NCBI RefSeq assembly: GCF_014646335.1
Contig: NZ_BMNG01000015.1
Location: 186,001 to 250,000, forward strand
DNA from: Streptomyces lasiicapitis
Lineage (GTDB): Bacteria > Actinomycetota > Actinomycetes > Streptomycetales > Streptomycetaceae
Reading direction: 5' to 3'
Length of the DNA stretch: 64,000 nucleotides
In this document: piece after piece, positions 40,632 to 49,775 of the stretch
Layout: each line of letters opens with the position of its first letter
How positions within the stretch are numbered: the first letter of the stretch is position 1
Notes under the pieces: generated by a model
Database searches by the model: none
What the model was told of the DNA's origin: nothing
Seen by the model: only the letters and a program-made list of their open reading frames with translations
Program-made: the position numbers and the translations under genes

Positions 40632-40858
40632 GTGGACTCCTCGTATTCGGCCATGCCCCGGGGCCGGCCACACGGTCGCCGGGGTGTCGTGTCTCCCGAC
40701 CCTAGGAACCCCTTCACCGGTCCGGCTACGAAGTTGCACCGAATTACAAGGCAGTTGCAGGCACCTGGTCATGACCGCGTGCGCCCTTGACCACGCGACC
40801 CACGAGCATGACGCTGGTGTAAATCACTGCAATCGACCAGCGCGGGAGGCCAGCCACC

Positions 40859-41110
40859 ATGACCATTCACTTCGTCGGGATCGACCGCGAGACGGACGAG
40901 GACGGATGCCCCACAGTCTGGGTAGACACGACAGCGCAAGACCTGCTGATCCAGAGCTATCAGGCAGACGACGAGACGACCGTGGCATGCGACGCGCTGT
41001 CCCCGGCCCGGGCACCGATCCCACCCGGCGAAACCGTCGTCAGGATCCCGAAGCGGATGATCCCGATCATCAGGAAGGCGTGCGATGAGCTCGATCCCGG
41101 AGTTCGCTGA
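40859..41110 (+). CDS. Small hypothetical protein, first gene of the DUF6879/XRE cassette
   Basis: 83 aa (MTIHFVGIDRETDEDGCPTVWVD...). Ends RIPKRMIPIIRKACDELDP and overlaps the next gene by 26 bases, so it is co-translated with the DUF6879 protein. It resembles small uncharacterised Streptomyces proteins that accompany such cassettes. A TTGACC at 40787 could be a -35 box, but no good -10 is at the right distance. Confidence 0.65.
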   Translation: MTIHFVGIDRETDEDGCPTVWVDTTAQDLLIQSYQADDETTVACDALSPARAPIPPGETVVRIPKRMIPIIRKACDELDPGVR

Positions 41111-41600
41111 ACTCCTCGCCAACGCCAGGAAGTCGGCCGTCCACTTGGAGATGCGGGACGCCTACTACAGCAACCCCCGCTTCGAAGCCTGGCGGGACGG
41201 CCACCGCGTCGACTGGGTCGACCGGGCCTCGTGGTGGCGTCCTTTTCACCAGGACATCGCAGACGCCGTCGCGCGCGGCGTCGTCATCCGTCGCGCCAGG
41301 ATCGTGTCCGAGCCGGTCACCGACTACATCCGCTGGGAGCACTACCAGACACGCGCCAACCTGGAGGCCGGCGAGCAGGTGCGCTGGCTGCCCCGGCAAC
41401 GGGCTTGGGACTTGCTCCTGCCGGGCAGCGACCTGTGGATCTTCGATGGGCGGTTGATGCGAGTGCACCATTTCTCCGGTGACGGCGAGTGGGTCAGCAA
41501 GGAGCTGTGCGACAGTCCGGCCGTGGTCGACCAGCACGCGGCCGCCTTCGAACGAATCTGGGAGCGGGCTGTCCCACACGACCAGTACGAGGTCGAGTAG
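41085..41600 (+). CDS. DUF6879 family protein (second copy)
   Basis: 171 aa, complete. Core: RRARIVSEPVTDYIRWEHYQTRANLEAGEQVRWLPRQRAWDLLLPGSDLWIFDGRLMRVHHFSGDGEW, tail AVPHDQYEVE. Overlaps the small gene before it and is followed within 6 bases by the XRE/DUF5753 gene. The same gene order as at the window start gives the full unit. Function unknown; proposed partner of the regulator. Confidence 0.82.
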   Translation: MSSIPEFAELLANARKSAVHLEMRDAYYSNPRFEAWRDGHRVDWVDRASWWRPFHQDIADAVARGVVIRRARIVSEPVTDYIRWEHYQTRANLEAGEQVRWLPRQRAWDLLLPGSDLWIFDGRLMRVHHFSGDGEWVSKELCDSPAVVDQHAAAFERIWERAVPHDQYEVE

Positions 41601-41606
41601 CAGGCC

Positions 41607-42461
41607 ATGTCCACGTTTCCCACTTCCAGCGTGCAGGAAGCGCGCACAGCTCTCGCAGCACGTCTACGGGAGCTGCGGCTGGACGCGGGCATCACCGGCA
41701 AGGAACTAGCGAGCCTGTGTGGCTGGTCCGTCGCCAAGTCCTCGCGAATCGAGAACGCCGTCACCGCTCCCTCCGACGGAGACATCCGCGCCTGGTGCAC
41801 GGCGTGCGGCGCCGACGGCCAGGCGGCCGACCTGATCGCAGCCAACCGCCAGGCGGACTCCATGTACGTCCACTGGAAACGGCTCCAGCGCACGGGCATG
41901 AAACAACTGGCGGAGACCTCGACCAAGCTTTACGAGCGCACCCGCCTGTTTCGCGTGTACGCCTCCCACGTCATGCCCGGCTACCTCCAGACGCCCGGCT
42001 ATGCGACGGCGCTCATGGGCACGATCGCGGGCTTCCGAGGCACGCCGGACGACGTGCGCGAGGCGGTCGAGGTCCGCATGCGGCGAGCCCGGGTCATCCA
42101 CGAAGGCGACCATCGCTTCGCGACGCTGATAGAGGAGAACGTCCTGCACCATCGAGTCGGCAGCCAGGACGTCATGGCCGGCCAGCTCGGCAACCTCCTC
42201 GCTGTGATGTCCCTCCCCTCCATGTCGCTGGGCATCATCCCGGCCGCGGCCGCGCGGGAAGGCGTCATATGGCCGTTCGAACAGTTCACAGTCTTCGACG
42301 ACGCGCGCATCCACGTCGAACTGCTCGCGGCCAAAGTGACCGTCACGGCACCGGGGGAACTCGACGTCTACCTCCGGGCGTTCGCCCGGCTCACGGAGCT
42401 TGCCGTACACGGAGCGCATGCGAGAGCGCTCATCGTGAAGGCCATTGATTCACTGAAGTGA
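41607..42461 (+). CDS. XRE-family regulator with DUF5753 (second copy)
   Basis: 284 aa, the same length as the copy at 486-1340 and alignable end to end (QEARTALAARLRELRLDAGITGKELASLCGWSVAKSSRIEN; FRVYASHVMPGYLQTPGYATALM; ELAVHGAHARALIVKAIDSLK). Helix-turn-helix at about 15-60, DUF5753 after about 100. Copy-to-copy differences are spread along the gene, so the duplication is old or the cassettes came in separately. Confidence 0.85.
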   Translation: MSTFPTSSVQEARTALAARLRELRLDAGITGKELASLCGWSVAKSSRIENAVTAPSDGDIRAWCTACGADGQAADLIAANRQADSMYVHWKRLQRTGMKQLAETSTKLYERTRLFRVYASHVMPGYLQTPGYATALMGTIAGFRGTPDDVREAVEVRMRRARVIHEGDHRFATLIEENVLHHRVGSQDVMAGQLGNLLAVMSLPSMSLGIIPAAAAREGVIWPFEQFTVFDDARIHVELLAAKVTVTAPGELDVYLRAFARLTELAVHGAHARALIVKAIDSLK

Positions 42462-42612
42462 CCCCGGCACGACGACTGGCCGGTGCTGGGTAGAGCTGCG
42501 TCGGCCACTGCGAGTGGTGCCCGTGCTCGAGGCGGCTGGTCCTGACGGAGTTGTCGGCCTTGAGGTACCGGGCGTTGCCCGCAGTCGCCGAGGCCCTGGA
42601 GCGCGCCCGCGA

Positions 42613-42939
42613 TTAGTCGGTGGGGGTCGTGGCCGACCGGATCCACTGCAGGCAGCGTTCGGCGCCGGATGTGATCGGCGTGGCGCAGACCTCGGGGTTC
42701 GTCCACGGGTGGTGGTCGACGAGGTGCTTCTCCAACTGCGGGTATCGGTCGGTGGTGGTCTTGAGGAGCAACTGCCATTCCTCTCCCGTGCCGAACTCCC
42801 CGTTGTGCCAGAACACGGAGGTGACAGGGCCGATGACTTGGGCGCCCGCGGCGAGCCGGTCGCGCACGGCGGTGCGAGCCAACTCAACGGCCTGCTCTCG
42901 GGATTCGGTCGCAGTCGATACCTGCACGAAGTCAGTCAT
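42613..42939 (-). CDS. cutA: CutA1 family divalent-cation tolerance protein
   Basis: 108 aa from the ATG at 42939. Trimeric CutA1 fold motifs: VQVSTATESREQAVELARTAVRDRLAAGAQVIGPVTSVFWHNGE, then EWQLLLKTTTDRYPQLEKHLVDHHPWTNPEVCATPITSG. The usual length is 105-115 aa. Linked to copper tolerance in E. coli; actual role in actinomycetes uncertain. Confidence 0.9.
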   Translation of the reverse strand: MTDFVQVSTATESREQAVELARTAVRDRLAAGAQVIGPVTSVFWHNGEFGTGEEWQLLLKTTTDRYPQLEKHLVDHHPWTNPEVCATPITSGAERCLQWIRSATTPTD

Positions 42940-43102
42940 GGCGGTGAGGGTAGCCGTGCGCGGGCACAACGAAGAGCCCCCTCCACCCGGAGGTGAAGGA
43001 GGCGCGTGTTTCAGCGGGCGAGCCGTGCAAAGAGGCCGGAGCCCACTCCGATCACTCCCGAGAGGGCTGCGCCGTGGGCAACCTCCTGTGCGAAGCAGCC
43101 GT

Positions 43103-43777
43103 TCACCCGGCAGCCCCATCGAGCAGCCGATGGAAACGCAGCCGCAGTGCCCGTTCCGTGCTGGCCGCCAAGCTGGCGATGCCGGCCAAGATGTTGCCCC
43201 ACACCGGCAGGTCCACGGGCGCGGTGAGGGTTCCGGTGTACTGGGAGATGGCCTCGGGCCTGGTGAGTTGTTCGGCGATTTGCGGGACCAGGATCGCCAG
43301 GGCGGTGACCAGCACGCACAGCGAGAGGAGACCGATCCCGCGGCTCAGCGCGGGGTGTTCGCTGTCGAGGCGCGCGCGGCGCCCTTCGGCGGAGTGAGGG
43401 TCCGGGACGAGTTGAAGCTCGGCCCCCTCGGCGGTGACGTAGTGGCAGCGCTTGAGGCCGAAGGTGCTCATCTTCACTTCGACGGTGCCGCCCTGGACAG
43501 GGAAGACGGCGGGGAGTTTGGACTCGGCGTGCAGCTTCCCGTCCAGATACAGGTGGGCCTTGACGTTGCCGGACGACTGGTTCTGCCAGTGCCTGACGTC
43601 GACCGCGTACACCGTGGGCCGACCGCCGTCATCCACCACCCGCAGATAGAACAGCGCCCGGAAAGGCAGCTGCCACCAGCGGAAACGCTTCAACTCCCGC
43701 CCGTCCCCGGGCGTGACCCGCCGCACGGCCCGACGGTGGCGCCACTCCTTGATCATGCCTGCACTCCCGTTGGTCAT
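43103..43777 (-). CDS. Membrane protein with soluble N-terminal domain
   Basis: 224 aa from the ATG at 43777 (MTNGSAGMIKEW; ATG 43756 possible). Residues 1-~140 are soluble and beta-rich (YLRVVDDGGRPTVYAVDVRHWQNQSSGNVKAHLYLDGKLHAESKLPAVFPVQGGTVEVKMS). Two helices follow at about 155-175 and 195-212. No family was recognised. Confidence 0.55.
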   Translation of the reverse strand: MTNGSAGMIKEWRHRRAVRRVTPGDGRELKRFRWWQLPFRALFYLRVVDDGGRPTVYAVDVRHWQNQSSGNVKAHLYLDGKLHAESKLPAVFPVQGGTVEVKMSTFGLKRCHYVTAEGAELQLVPDPHSAEGRRARLDSEHPALSRGIGLLSLCVLVTALAILVPQIAEQLTRPEAISQYTGTLTAPVDLPVWGNILAGIASLAASTERALRLRFHRLLDGAAG

Positions 43778-43812
43778 GACTGCGCTCCCCTTACTCGCAT
43801 GACTTCGCTCCC

Positions 43813-45309
43813 CTACTTGGTCGGCTCGGCCGCGCAGGCGAGGTCCTTTGCCGGGCGCTGTCCGGTGGTCAGGAACGCGGTCGCCGCGTCGTTGGCGCAC
43901 GTGTTGCCGCCGAACGGGTAGACGCCGTGCCCGCCCTGGTCGGCGGTCACCAACTTGGCCCGCCTGCCGAAGGCCTGCCGCAGCTCCTCAGCCCCGACCC
44001 GGGGCGTCCCCGGGTCGCGTTCGTTCTGCACCATCAGTACGTTCGACGGGCCCTGGTCATCGATGCGCACCGGCGGCTCGGGACGCTCGTGGGGCCAGAG
44101 CGCGCACGGTCCGATGGATCCCGTGGACCCGCCCACCAACGGGTACTTCACCCGGTCGATCGCGGCACTGCGCTGGTACGCCCCGACCTTCGTGGGCCAA
44201 CGCGAGTCACCGCAGACCACGAGGAGACGGCTGGCAAGGAGGTTCTCCGAGGCCGACGGGGGCGGCACCGGCTTGCCCTTGTCGAGTGCCTGCCAGGATT
44301 CGGCCAGTGTGGGCATCAGGCCCTCGACGTAGAGACGGTCGAAGGTCATCCCGCGAAACAGCGTCCCGTTCATGCCGCCGACCGGCTCGGCGTCGAGACG
44401 CCTGGCGAGTTCGTGGAACTTGGCGGTCACCTGCTCCGGAGTGGCGCCCAGACCGTACCGGGGGCGCGCGGCGGCGAACTCGGCGAAGTCCGGGAACCGG
44501 TCCTCCATTCCGCGACCGAGCCGGCGGAAGGCCTCGATGTCGTAGCCGCCGGGACCAAGGTTGCTGTCGAGCAGGATCCGGTCGCCGCGCCCGGGGAACA
44601 TCGCGGCGTACACCGCGCCGAGGTAGCTGCCGTAGGACGTGCCGAAGTAGGAGGCCCGCGGCTCGCCCAGCGCCGCGCGGATCCGGTCCATGTCGCGCGC
44701 GGTGTTCGCGGTGGTGGTGTGCGGCAGCATCCACCCGGTCCGCGAGGTGGCGCACTGCCGGGCGACGGCCCGCGCGTTCTCCGCCTCCCGGGCGACGTCG
44801 GCCGCGGTGTGCGCGTACGGCGGGAAGTTGCCGCGTTGTTGCTGCTCCGGTGTCAGGTCGCAGGTGACCGGTGTGCTGCGGCCGACGCCCCGCGGGTCGA
44901 AGCCGATCACGTCGTAGGAGTCGACGACGTCCTTCGGCAGCCCCGCACGGGCGAGGGCCGCCGGGTAGCCGAGTCCCGCGCCGCCGGGGCCGCCCGGGTT
45001 GGTGAAGAGCACACCGCGGCGCTTGGCGGGGTCCTTGCTAGCCATCCGGGAGACGGCGATCTCGATCTGGTGGCCGTCGGGATCGCGGTAGTCCAGCGGT
45101 ACGTCGAGCGTCGTGCACGCGAGACGGGGGGACGCGGCCTCCTTCGGGCACGGGCCCCATTCGAGGGATCGAGGCGTGGCCGTCACCGTGCTCGCGGTCG
45201 TCATCGTGTCCGTGGTCGCCCCCGGTGTCCCGGGAGTCGCGACAGCGGCGACCGTGGTGGCGGCGACCGCGGTGCCCACGAGGGCGAGGTACAGGGCTTT
45301 CCTGTACAT
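43813..45309 (-). CDS. Secreted alpha/beta-hydrolase, tripeptidyl aminopeptidase-like
   Basis: 498 aa from the ATG at 45309 (MYRKALYLALVGTAVAATTVAAVATPG is the signal peptide). Conserved oxyanion block FTNPGGPGGAG near 103-112, FDPRGVGRS near 138-145, nucleophile GTSYG (Ser225). Late in the protein come the acid/His pair region NERDPGTP and GGHGVYPF. This is the SlpD/SlpE/Tap family of Streptomyces, which removes tripeptides from secreted proteins. The small membrane protein gene follows upstream on the same strand. Confidence 0.85.
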   Translation of the reverse strand: MYRKALYLALVGTAVAATTVAAVATPGTPGATTDTMTTASTVTATPRSLEWGPCPKEAASPRLACTTLDVPLDYRDPDGHQIEIAVSRMASKDPAKRRGVLFTNPGGPGGAGLGYPAALARAGLPKDVVDSYDVIGFDPRGVGRSTPVTCDLTPEQQQRGNFPPYAHTAADVAREAENARAVARQCATSRTGWMLPHTTTANTARDMDRIRAALGEPRASYFGTSYGSYLGAVYAAMFPGRGDRILLDSNLGPGGYDIEAFRRLGRGMEDRFPDFAEFAAARPRYGLGATPEQVTAKFHELARRLDAEPVGGMNGTLFRGMTFDRLYVEGLMPTLAESWQALDKGKPVPPPSASENLLASRLLVVCGDSRWPTKVGAYQRSAAIDRVKYPLVGGSTGSIGPCALWPHERPEPPVRIDDQGPSNVLMVQNERDPGTPRVGAEELRQAFGRRAKLVTADQGGHGVYPFGGNTCANDAATAFLTTGQRPAKDLACAAEPTK

Positions 45310-45320
45310 GCGATGCCCTC

Positions 45321-45629
45321 CTAAGGGGCGCACGAGGTGTCGGCAGGCTCGGGCGGGGTGGCCGGTCGGCCGAGGGTTTCCCCAGTGACACCGGCCTGGT
45401 CCGCGGGCTGTTCCGGTCGTGTGTGCGCCCAGCCGCCGAGCGTAAGGGAGACGAGCGCGAGGAATCCGAGGAGAGCCAGCCGTCCGGCGCGACCGCCGGG
45501 GGCCCAGTCGAGGACGCCCCCGAGCACCTCTGTGTCGGGGCGGAGCACGCCATGGATCACTGCTGGGGCGGACAGGGCGGCGATCACCAGTCCGGTCGCC
45601 TCAAGAGCGACGTAACCGCGCCTGTTCAT
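45321..45629 (-). CDS. Small two-helix membrane protein
   Basis: 102 aa from the ATG at 45629, chosen because AAGGAGGA lies six bases before it; the ATG at 45635 sits on the binding site itself. Helices at about 5-28 (GYVALEATGLVIAALSAPAVIHGVL) and 48-66 (GRLALLGFLALVSLTLGGW). Directly upstream of the peptidase gene (12 bases), so the two are likely co-transcribed. Confidence 0.55.
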   Translation of the reverse strand: MNRRGYVALEATGLVIAALSAPAVIHGVLRPDTEVLGGVLDWAPGGRAGRLALLGFLALVSLTLGGWAHTRPEQPADQAGVTGETLGRPATPPEPADTSCAP

Positions 45630-45660
45630 CGCCATCCTCCTTCACGTGTACGGCTTCCTC

Positions 45661-45698
45661 TCGTTGGGGCGGTCCCGGCTCGTTCGGGCGGTCCCGGC
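45661..45698. repeat. 19-base direct repeat, two copies
   Basis: TCGTTGGGGCGGTCCCGGC (45661-45679) and TCGTTCGGGCGGTCCCGGC (45680-45698) differ by one base. They lie in the divergent region before the two-component genes. Confidence 0.75.
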
Positions 45699-45874
45699 AC
45701 GTGAAAAACTCTGCCCCGTCGACTCCCTCGGCACGTCGGCCTGGCGTCTCGAATCCTTCTTCGACCAGGGGCGACGCGGTTACGCGACCGTCTGCGCCCA
45801 GGGTCGTTACGGCATTCGACTCTGGTCGAAGGCGCATCGGCCGCTGGTCTGACTCACCGGCTCCACGGCGTCGG

Positions 45875-45880
45875 GATAAT
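45875..45880 (+). promoter_or_regulatory. -10 box GATAAT of the two-component operon
   Basis: GATAAT ends six bases before the GTG start at 45887, so the transcript should begin at or next to the start codon. CTGACT at 45849-45854 could serve as a -35 box, though 20 bases is a long spacer. Confidence 0.45.
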
Positions 45881-45886
45881 GACCGG

Positions 45887-47068
45887 GTGAATACGGACGT
45901 CATGCCGCGTCTCGGTGGGTGGCAGCAGACCTGGCGCCTTGCGGCGGCCGCGGCGGTCGGCGCAGTGGCCTGGCTGTCCACCGGTGTGCTGCTGCGCGTG
46001 CAGGGGGACGGGCCGGGGTCCTGGTTCCTCATCGGTGATCCGCTGGTGGCCCTCGGCTGTCTGACGGTGCTGCTGTGGCGGCGGAGATTCCCGCTCGCCG
46101 TCGCCATGACGGTCGCGATCGCTTCGTCCGCTTCGGCGGCCAGCACCGGCGCGGCACTTCTGGCGCTGGTTTCGATCTCCGCCCGTCGCCGTCCGGTGGA
46201 GATCGGTGTGGTCGTCGTCGCGTACGTGACGGGGTCGCAGTTCAGCGTCGCGCTGTACCCGGTTGAGAGCCCGGACCCTTCGTGGTGGCTCCAGCTCACG
46301 TTCCCGGCACTGACGGCGGGCATCGCCGTGGCCGTGGGTACGGCCATGGGCGCGCGCCGCGCGGAAGTACGGTCCTTGTGGGAACGGGCGTTGAGCGCGG
46401 AGCGCGAATGGACCGCACTCGCGGCGCGGGAACGGGCCTTTGAACGCAACCGGATCGCCCGTGAGATGCACGACGTGCTCGCGCACCGGATCTCGCTGGT
46501 CGCCATGCAGGCCGGAGTCCTCGACCACCGCGGCGACCTGAAGGCCGAAGAGAGCCGCGTGCTGGTCCGCGGCATCGCCGACGGTTCCCACCAGGCGCTG
46601 GAAGAACTGAGAGACGTCCTCGGTGTGCTCCGAGCCGATCAGGGCGGCCCGGAACCACCGCAGCCCTCCCTCGACCGCATCCCCCAACTGGTGGCCGACG
46701 CCCGCACGTCCGGCCTCGACGTCACGCTCACGACCACCCTGGCGGGACAGCCCTCCGACGTCGTCGGCCGCACCTGCTACCGGGTCGTGCAGGAGGGACT
46801 CACCAACGCCGCCAAGCACGCCCCGGGCGCACGCGTCGACATCACCCTCGAAGGAACGGCCGGTGACGTCCTGCAGGTCGACGTCCGTAATTCCCGGGCC
46901 ACCGCACGCACCACGCGGCCGCCCTCTTCGAGATTCGGCCTGCTCGGCCTCACCGAACGCGTCACGCTTGCCGGCGGACGACTCCACCACCACCCCACGC
47001 CCGACAACGGATACGTCCTCACCGCACGACTACCCTGGCCGAGCGGCCAGGGCGAAAGGGGAACCTGA
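45887..47068 (+). CDS. NarL-type sensor histidine kinase
   Basis: 393 aa from the GTG at 45887. Four to five N-terminal membrane helices (about 15-155), no large outside domain. Then the HisKA_3 dimer helix with phospho-acceptor His195 in REMHDVLAHRISLVAMQAG, and an HATPase domain (CYRVVQEGLTNAAKHAPGARVDITLEG; FGLLGLTERVTLAGG). Stop and next start lie adjacent, so the response regulator is translated with it. Confidence 0.87.
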   Translation: MNTDVMPRLGGWQQTWRLAAAAAVGAVAWLSTGVLLRVQGDGPGSWFLIGDPLVALGCLTVLLWRRRFPLAVAMTVAIASSASAASTGAALLALVSISARRRPVEIGVVVVAYVTGSQFSVALYPVESPDPSWWLQLTFPALTAGIAVAVGTAMGARRAEVRSLWERALSAEREWTALAARERAFERNRIAREMHDVLAHRISLVAMQAGVLDHRGDLKAEESRVLVRGIADGSHQALEELRDVLGVLRADQGGPEPPQPSLDRIPQLVADARTSGLDVTLTTTLAGQPSDVVGRTCYRVVQEGLTNAAKHAPGARVDITLEGTAGDVLQVDVRNSRATARTTRPPSSRFGLLGLTERVTLAGGRLHHHPTPDNGYVLTARLPWPSGQGERGT

Positions 47069-47746
47069 GTGGACAGACAGCAGGATCCGGTGCGTGTCGT
47101 CATCGTCGACGACGACCAACTGGTGCGGATGGCACTGCGGCTCGTCATCGACGGCGAACCGGACCTGACGGTCATCGCGGAGGCGGCCGACGGGGACGCC
47201 GCGATCACCGTGGTGGACGAGCACCGGCCGGACGTCGTCCTGATGGACGTACGGATGCCCGGCCGCGACGGTCTCAGCGCGACCCGCGAACTCCTCACCC
47301 GACCGGTGCCGCCACGGGTGCTCATGCTGACCACTTTCGACTCCGACGACCTGGTGCTCGGCGCACTGCAGGCCGGAGCGCTCGGGTTCGTCCTCAAGGA
47401 CACCCGGCCGTCGCAGATCCTCGACGCGGTGCGGACCGTGGCGGAAGGCAACCCCGTACTGTCCGCCGCGGCCGCCACCCGGGTGATCGCCGCGGCCACC
47501 GCACCGCATTCCCCGCACGCCCGCAACACAACCCGCGAAGCCGCACGCGAGCGGCTGTCCGCACTGACCGAACGAGAACTCGACACGGCCCGGGCCATCG
47601 CGGACGGCCTTGACAACCCGGACATCGCCCAGCAGCTCCACATCAGCGTCGCCACCGTCAAGGCCCACACGAGCAGCCTCTTCGCCAAGCTCGCGGTCCA
47701 CAACCGGGTACAGATCGCACTCCTGGTCCGCGACGCGGAACAGTGA
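47069..47746 (+). CDS. NarL/FixJ-family response regulator
   Basis: 225 aa from the GTG immediately after the kinase stop. Receiver domain with VIVDDD and phospho-acceptor Asp60 (VVLMDVRMPG). LuxR-type DNA-binding domain ALTERELDTARAIADGLDNPDIAQQLHISVATVKAHTSSLFAKLAVHNRVQIALL. The cognate pair is clear. The nearest possible target is the convergent drug exporter gene, but that is only position. Confidence 0.88.
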   Translation: MDRQQDPVRVVIVDDDQLVRMALRLVIDGEPDLTVIAEAADGDAAITVVDEHRPDVVLMDVRMPGRDGLSATRELLTRPVPPRVLMLTTFDSDDLVLGALQAGALGFVLKDTRPSQILDAVRTVAEGNPVLSAAAATRVIAAATAPHSPHARNTTREAARERLSALTERELDTARAIADGLDNPDIAQQLHISVATVKAHTSSLFAKLAVHNRVQIALLVRDAEQ

Positions 47747-47837
47747 ACTGAGGCCCACAGGGCCGCTGTTCAGGCCGCGTGGAACCAGGCCCCGAGCGGC
47801 CTGATCTCGCCGCCCGTCCTCGTCACGGCCACTCACG

Positions 47838-49412
47838 TCACGCGGAGCCGCACCGCCGCACGTCATCGACTTCGTAGTCCGGCTCCAGCATCGGACCCTT
47901 CTTCTTTTCGGCAGCAGGCAAGGTAATCACCAGCACAACTGCTCCGAGGAGTGTGATGACCGCGATCCAGCCCGCGCCGACGTGCATGGCATGGACAAAC
48001 GCATTGTCGGCAGCCTCAGCGAGAGTGGGCCGGTGGATGGCGGTGGCGGCGTGGCGGGCCTGTTCGGCGGAGACTCGCGCCTGATCCCGCACCGGACCGG
48101 GCGCACCCTCCAGCGAAGGTTCGATCGTACGTCGGTACATGATCGACATGATCGTGCCGCCTACTGCGATTCCGATGACACTGCCGGTTTGTCGCACGGT
48201 GTTGGTGACGGCCGATCCCGCACCGGCCTGTTCCAACGGCAAGTTGCTGAGCAATGCGGCCGTAACGGGGCCGATCACCATGCCGATCGAGAGACCCTGT
48301 ATCAACAACAGGATCTCGATCCAGACGAGTGGTGTCTGGAGTCCGAGGAATCCGTACCCGCCGATCGTCAACGCAGCCACGGTCAGCGCCGGCACGGCGA
48401 CAAGGCGCAGCGACAGGCGGCGAACCAGGCGCGAGGCAAGGGGCGCCCCCACGAGCGCGCCGAATGCGGTCGGGATATTGGCCAGACCCGCCTTCATCGG
48501 CGAAAACCCGAGCGCGCCTTGCAGGTAGAAAGCGTTGTAGAAGGTGATGGCGGCCACGCCGAAGAGCAGCAACCCGAGCGCCACATTGCCGCCACCGAAT
48601 GCACGTTGCGCGAGCAGCCGCGGATCAAAGCTGGGCACCTTGACGCGCAGTTCGACGAGTACGAAAACGGCCAGCAGAACCAGACCGACAACGATCGGCG
48701 CCCAGACGTCGGTACGACTCCACACAGCCACCTGCCCCGCCCGGATCAGCCCGTAGGCCAACGCCACGAGCCCACTGATCGACAGCAACATTCCAGCGGG
48801 GTCCAGTGGCCGCACGGTGGGACTGCGGAAGTTCGGAACCAGCACGGCGAGCCCGACCAACGTCAATGCCGCGACCGGGACATTGATCAGAAAGACCGAG
48901 CCCCACCAGAAATGCTCGAGAAGGAACCCGGCCAGCACCGGACCGGCAGCCATTCCGACACCGGCCGACGTCGAGAAAATGCCGATCGCGGCAGCCCGCG
49001 CAGGGCCGGTAAAGGTCCACATAAGGATGGCCATCATGGCGGGCGTGATCAGCGCGCTGCCCACCCCCATCACCGCTCGAGCTGCAATCAGCTGGCCCAC
49101 ATCGTTTACGTACGCTGCCCACAGCGAGGACCCGGCGAAGATCACCAACCCACTGGAAAACACAGTCCGGTGACCGAACCGATCGCCCAACGCGCCTGCA
49201 GTGAACATCAAAGTGGCGAAGGCCAGAGTGTACGCACCGGTCGCCCATTGCAGCTGACCGGGATTGGCCCCCAGTCCACGGACCGGGTCCGCAAGGGTCT
49301 CCAGCGCAGTACTCAGGACGGTATTTTCTATCCAAATCAGCAGCGAGCACAGCATAAGAACGGCAAGAATCAACTGCTGCCTGGACTTCGGCAATGTTGG
49401 AGGCGCGGTCAT
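47838..49412 (-). CDS. DHA2-family (EmrB/QacA) MFS exporter
   Basis: 524 aa from the ATG at 49412 (GAAGG upstream). Fourteen hydrophobic segments. Motif A-like GDRFGHRTVFSSGLVIF, motif C-like GVGMAAGPVLAGFLLEHFWWGSVFLINVPVA. The family exports drugs and antibiotics by proton antiport. No adjacent TetR gene. Four diverged ~35-base repeats lie just upstream of the start and may be regulatory. Confidence 0.85.
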   Translation of the reverse strand: MTAPPTLPKSRQQLILAVLMLCSLLIWIENTVLSTALETLADPVRGLGANPGQLQWATGAYTLAFATLMFTAGALGDRFGHRTVFSSGLVIFAGSSLWAAYVNDVGQLIAARAVMGVGSALITPAMMAILMWTFTGPARAAAIGIFSTSAGVGMAAGPVLAGFLLEHFWWGSVFLINVPVAALTLVGLAVLVPNFRSPTVRPLDPAGMLLSISGLVALAYGLIRAGQVAVWSRTDVWAPIVVGLVLLAVFVLVELRVKVPSFDPRLLAQRAFGGGNVALGLLLFGVAAITFYNAFYLQGALGFSPMKAGLANIPTAFGALVGAPLASRLVRRLSLRLVAVPALTVAALTIGGYGFLGLQTPLVWIEILLLIQGLSIGMVIGPVTAALLSNLPLEQAGAGSAVTNTVRQTGSVIGIAVGGTIMSIMYRRTIEPSLEGAPGPVRDQARVSAEQARHAATAIHRPTLAEAADNAFVHAMHVGAGWIAVITLLGAVVLVITLPAAEKKKGPMLEPDYEVDDVRRCGSA

Positions 49413-49513
49413 GAACACCTTCGGGTCGATCGGCGGGGAACTTGAACGACTGGACCATAAGTAAACTCCACAACGCCGTCAAGCTCAGAGTTTCTCGTCA
49501 ATACTGTTGCTGC

Positions 49514-49640
49514 TGAACGGACTTCATGCCCTCTGTCAGATTTGCGGACTGAAGAATTTTGTGCCCTTGGCGGATTTGCGAGTTGAAGAATTTCATGACT
49601 TCTGGACGGTTGCGACTGAGTGGATTTCATGCCCTCCAGT
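49514..49640. repeat. Four diverged ~35-base tandem repeats
   Basis: Units start at 49514, 49550, 49584 and 49617. A loose consensus is TGAAGAATTTCATGCCCTCT followed by GGCGGATTTGCGACT; the last unit is partial. They are notably A/T-richer than the surroundings. Unit length varies (33-36). The copies follow one another without unique spacers, so this is not a CRISPR array. Confidence 0.65.
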
Positions 49641-49775
49641 GAGCTGAAACCACCAGCTCATCGAGCTCCACCGGTTCCAACCAACGTGTCCAGGCTCAGC
49701 TCTCCAGGGTCGCGGCTCTGGTCTCGTAACTGGCAGGATGACGGGTCGAGTTGTGTGGCTGAGAAAGGAATCCCG

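Noticed and set aside
45701..45886. 62-residue N-terminal extension of the sensor kinase
   Set aside because: Low-complexity Arg/Ser/Pro sequence; the GTG after the GATAAT box begins a normal first membrane segment.
49514..49640. CRISPR array
   Set aside because: The copies are diverged, vary in length, and have no unique spacers; no cas genes are present.
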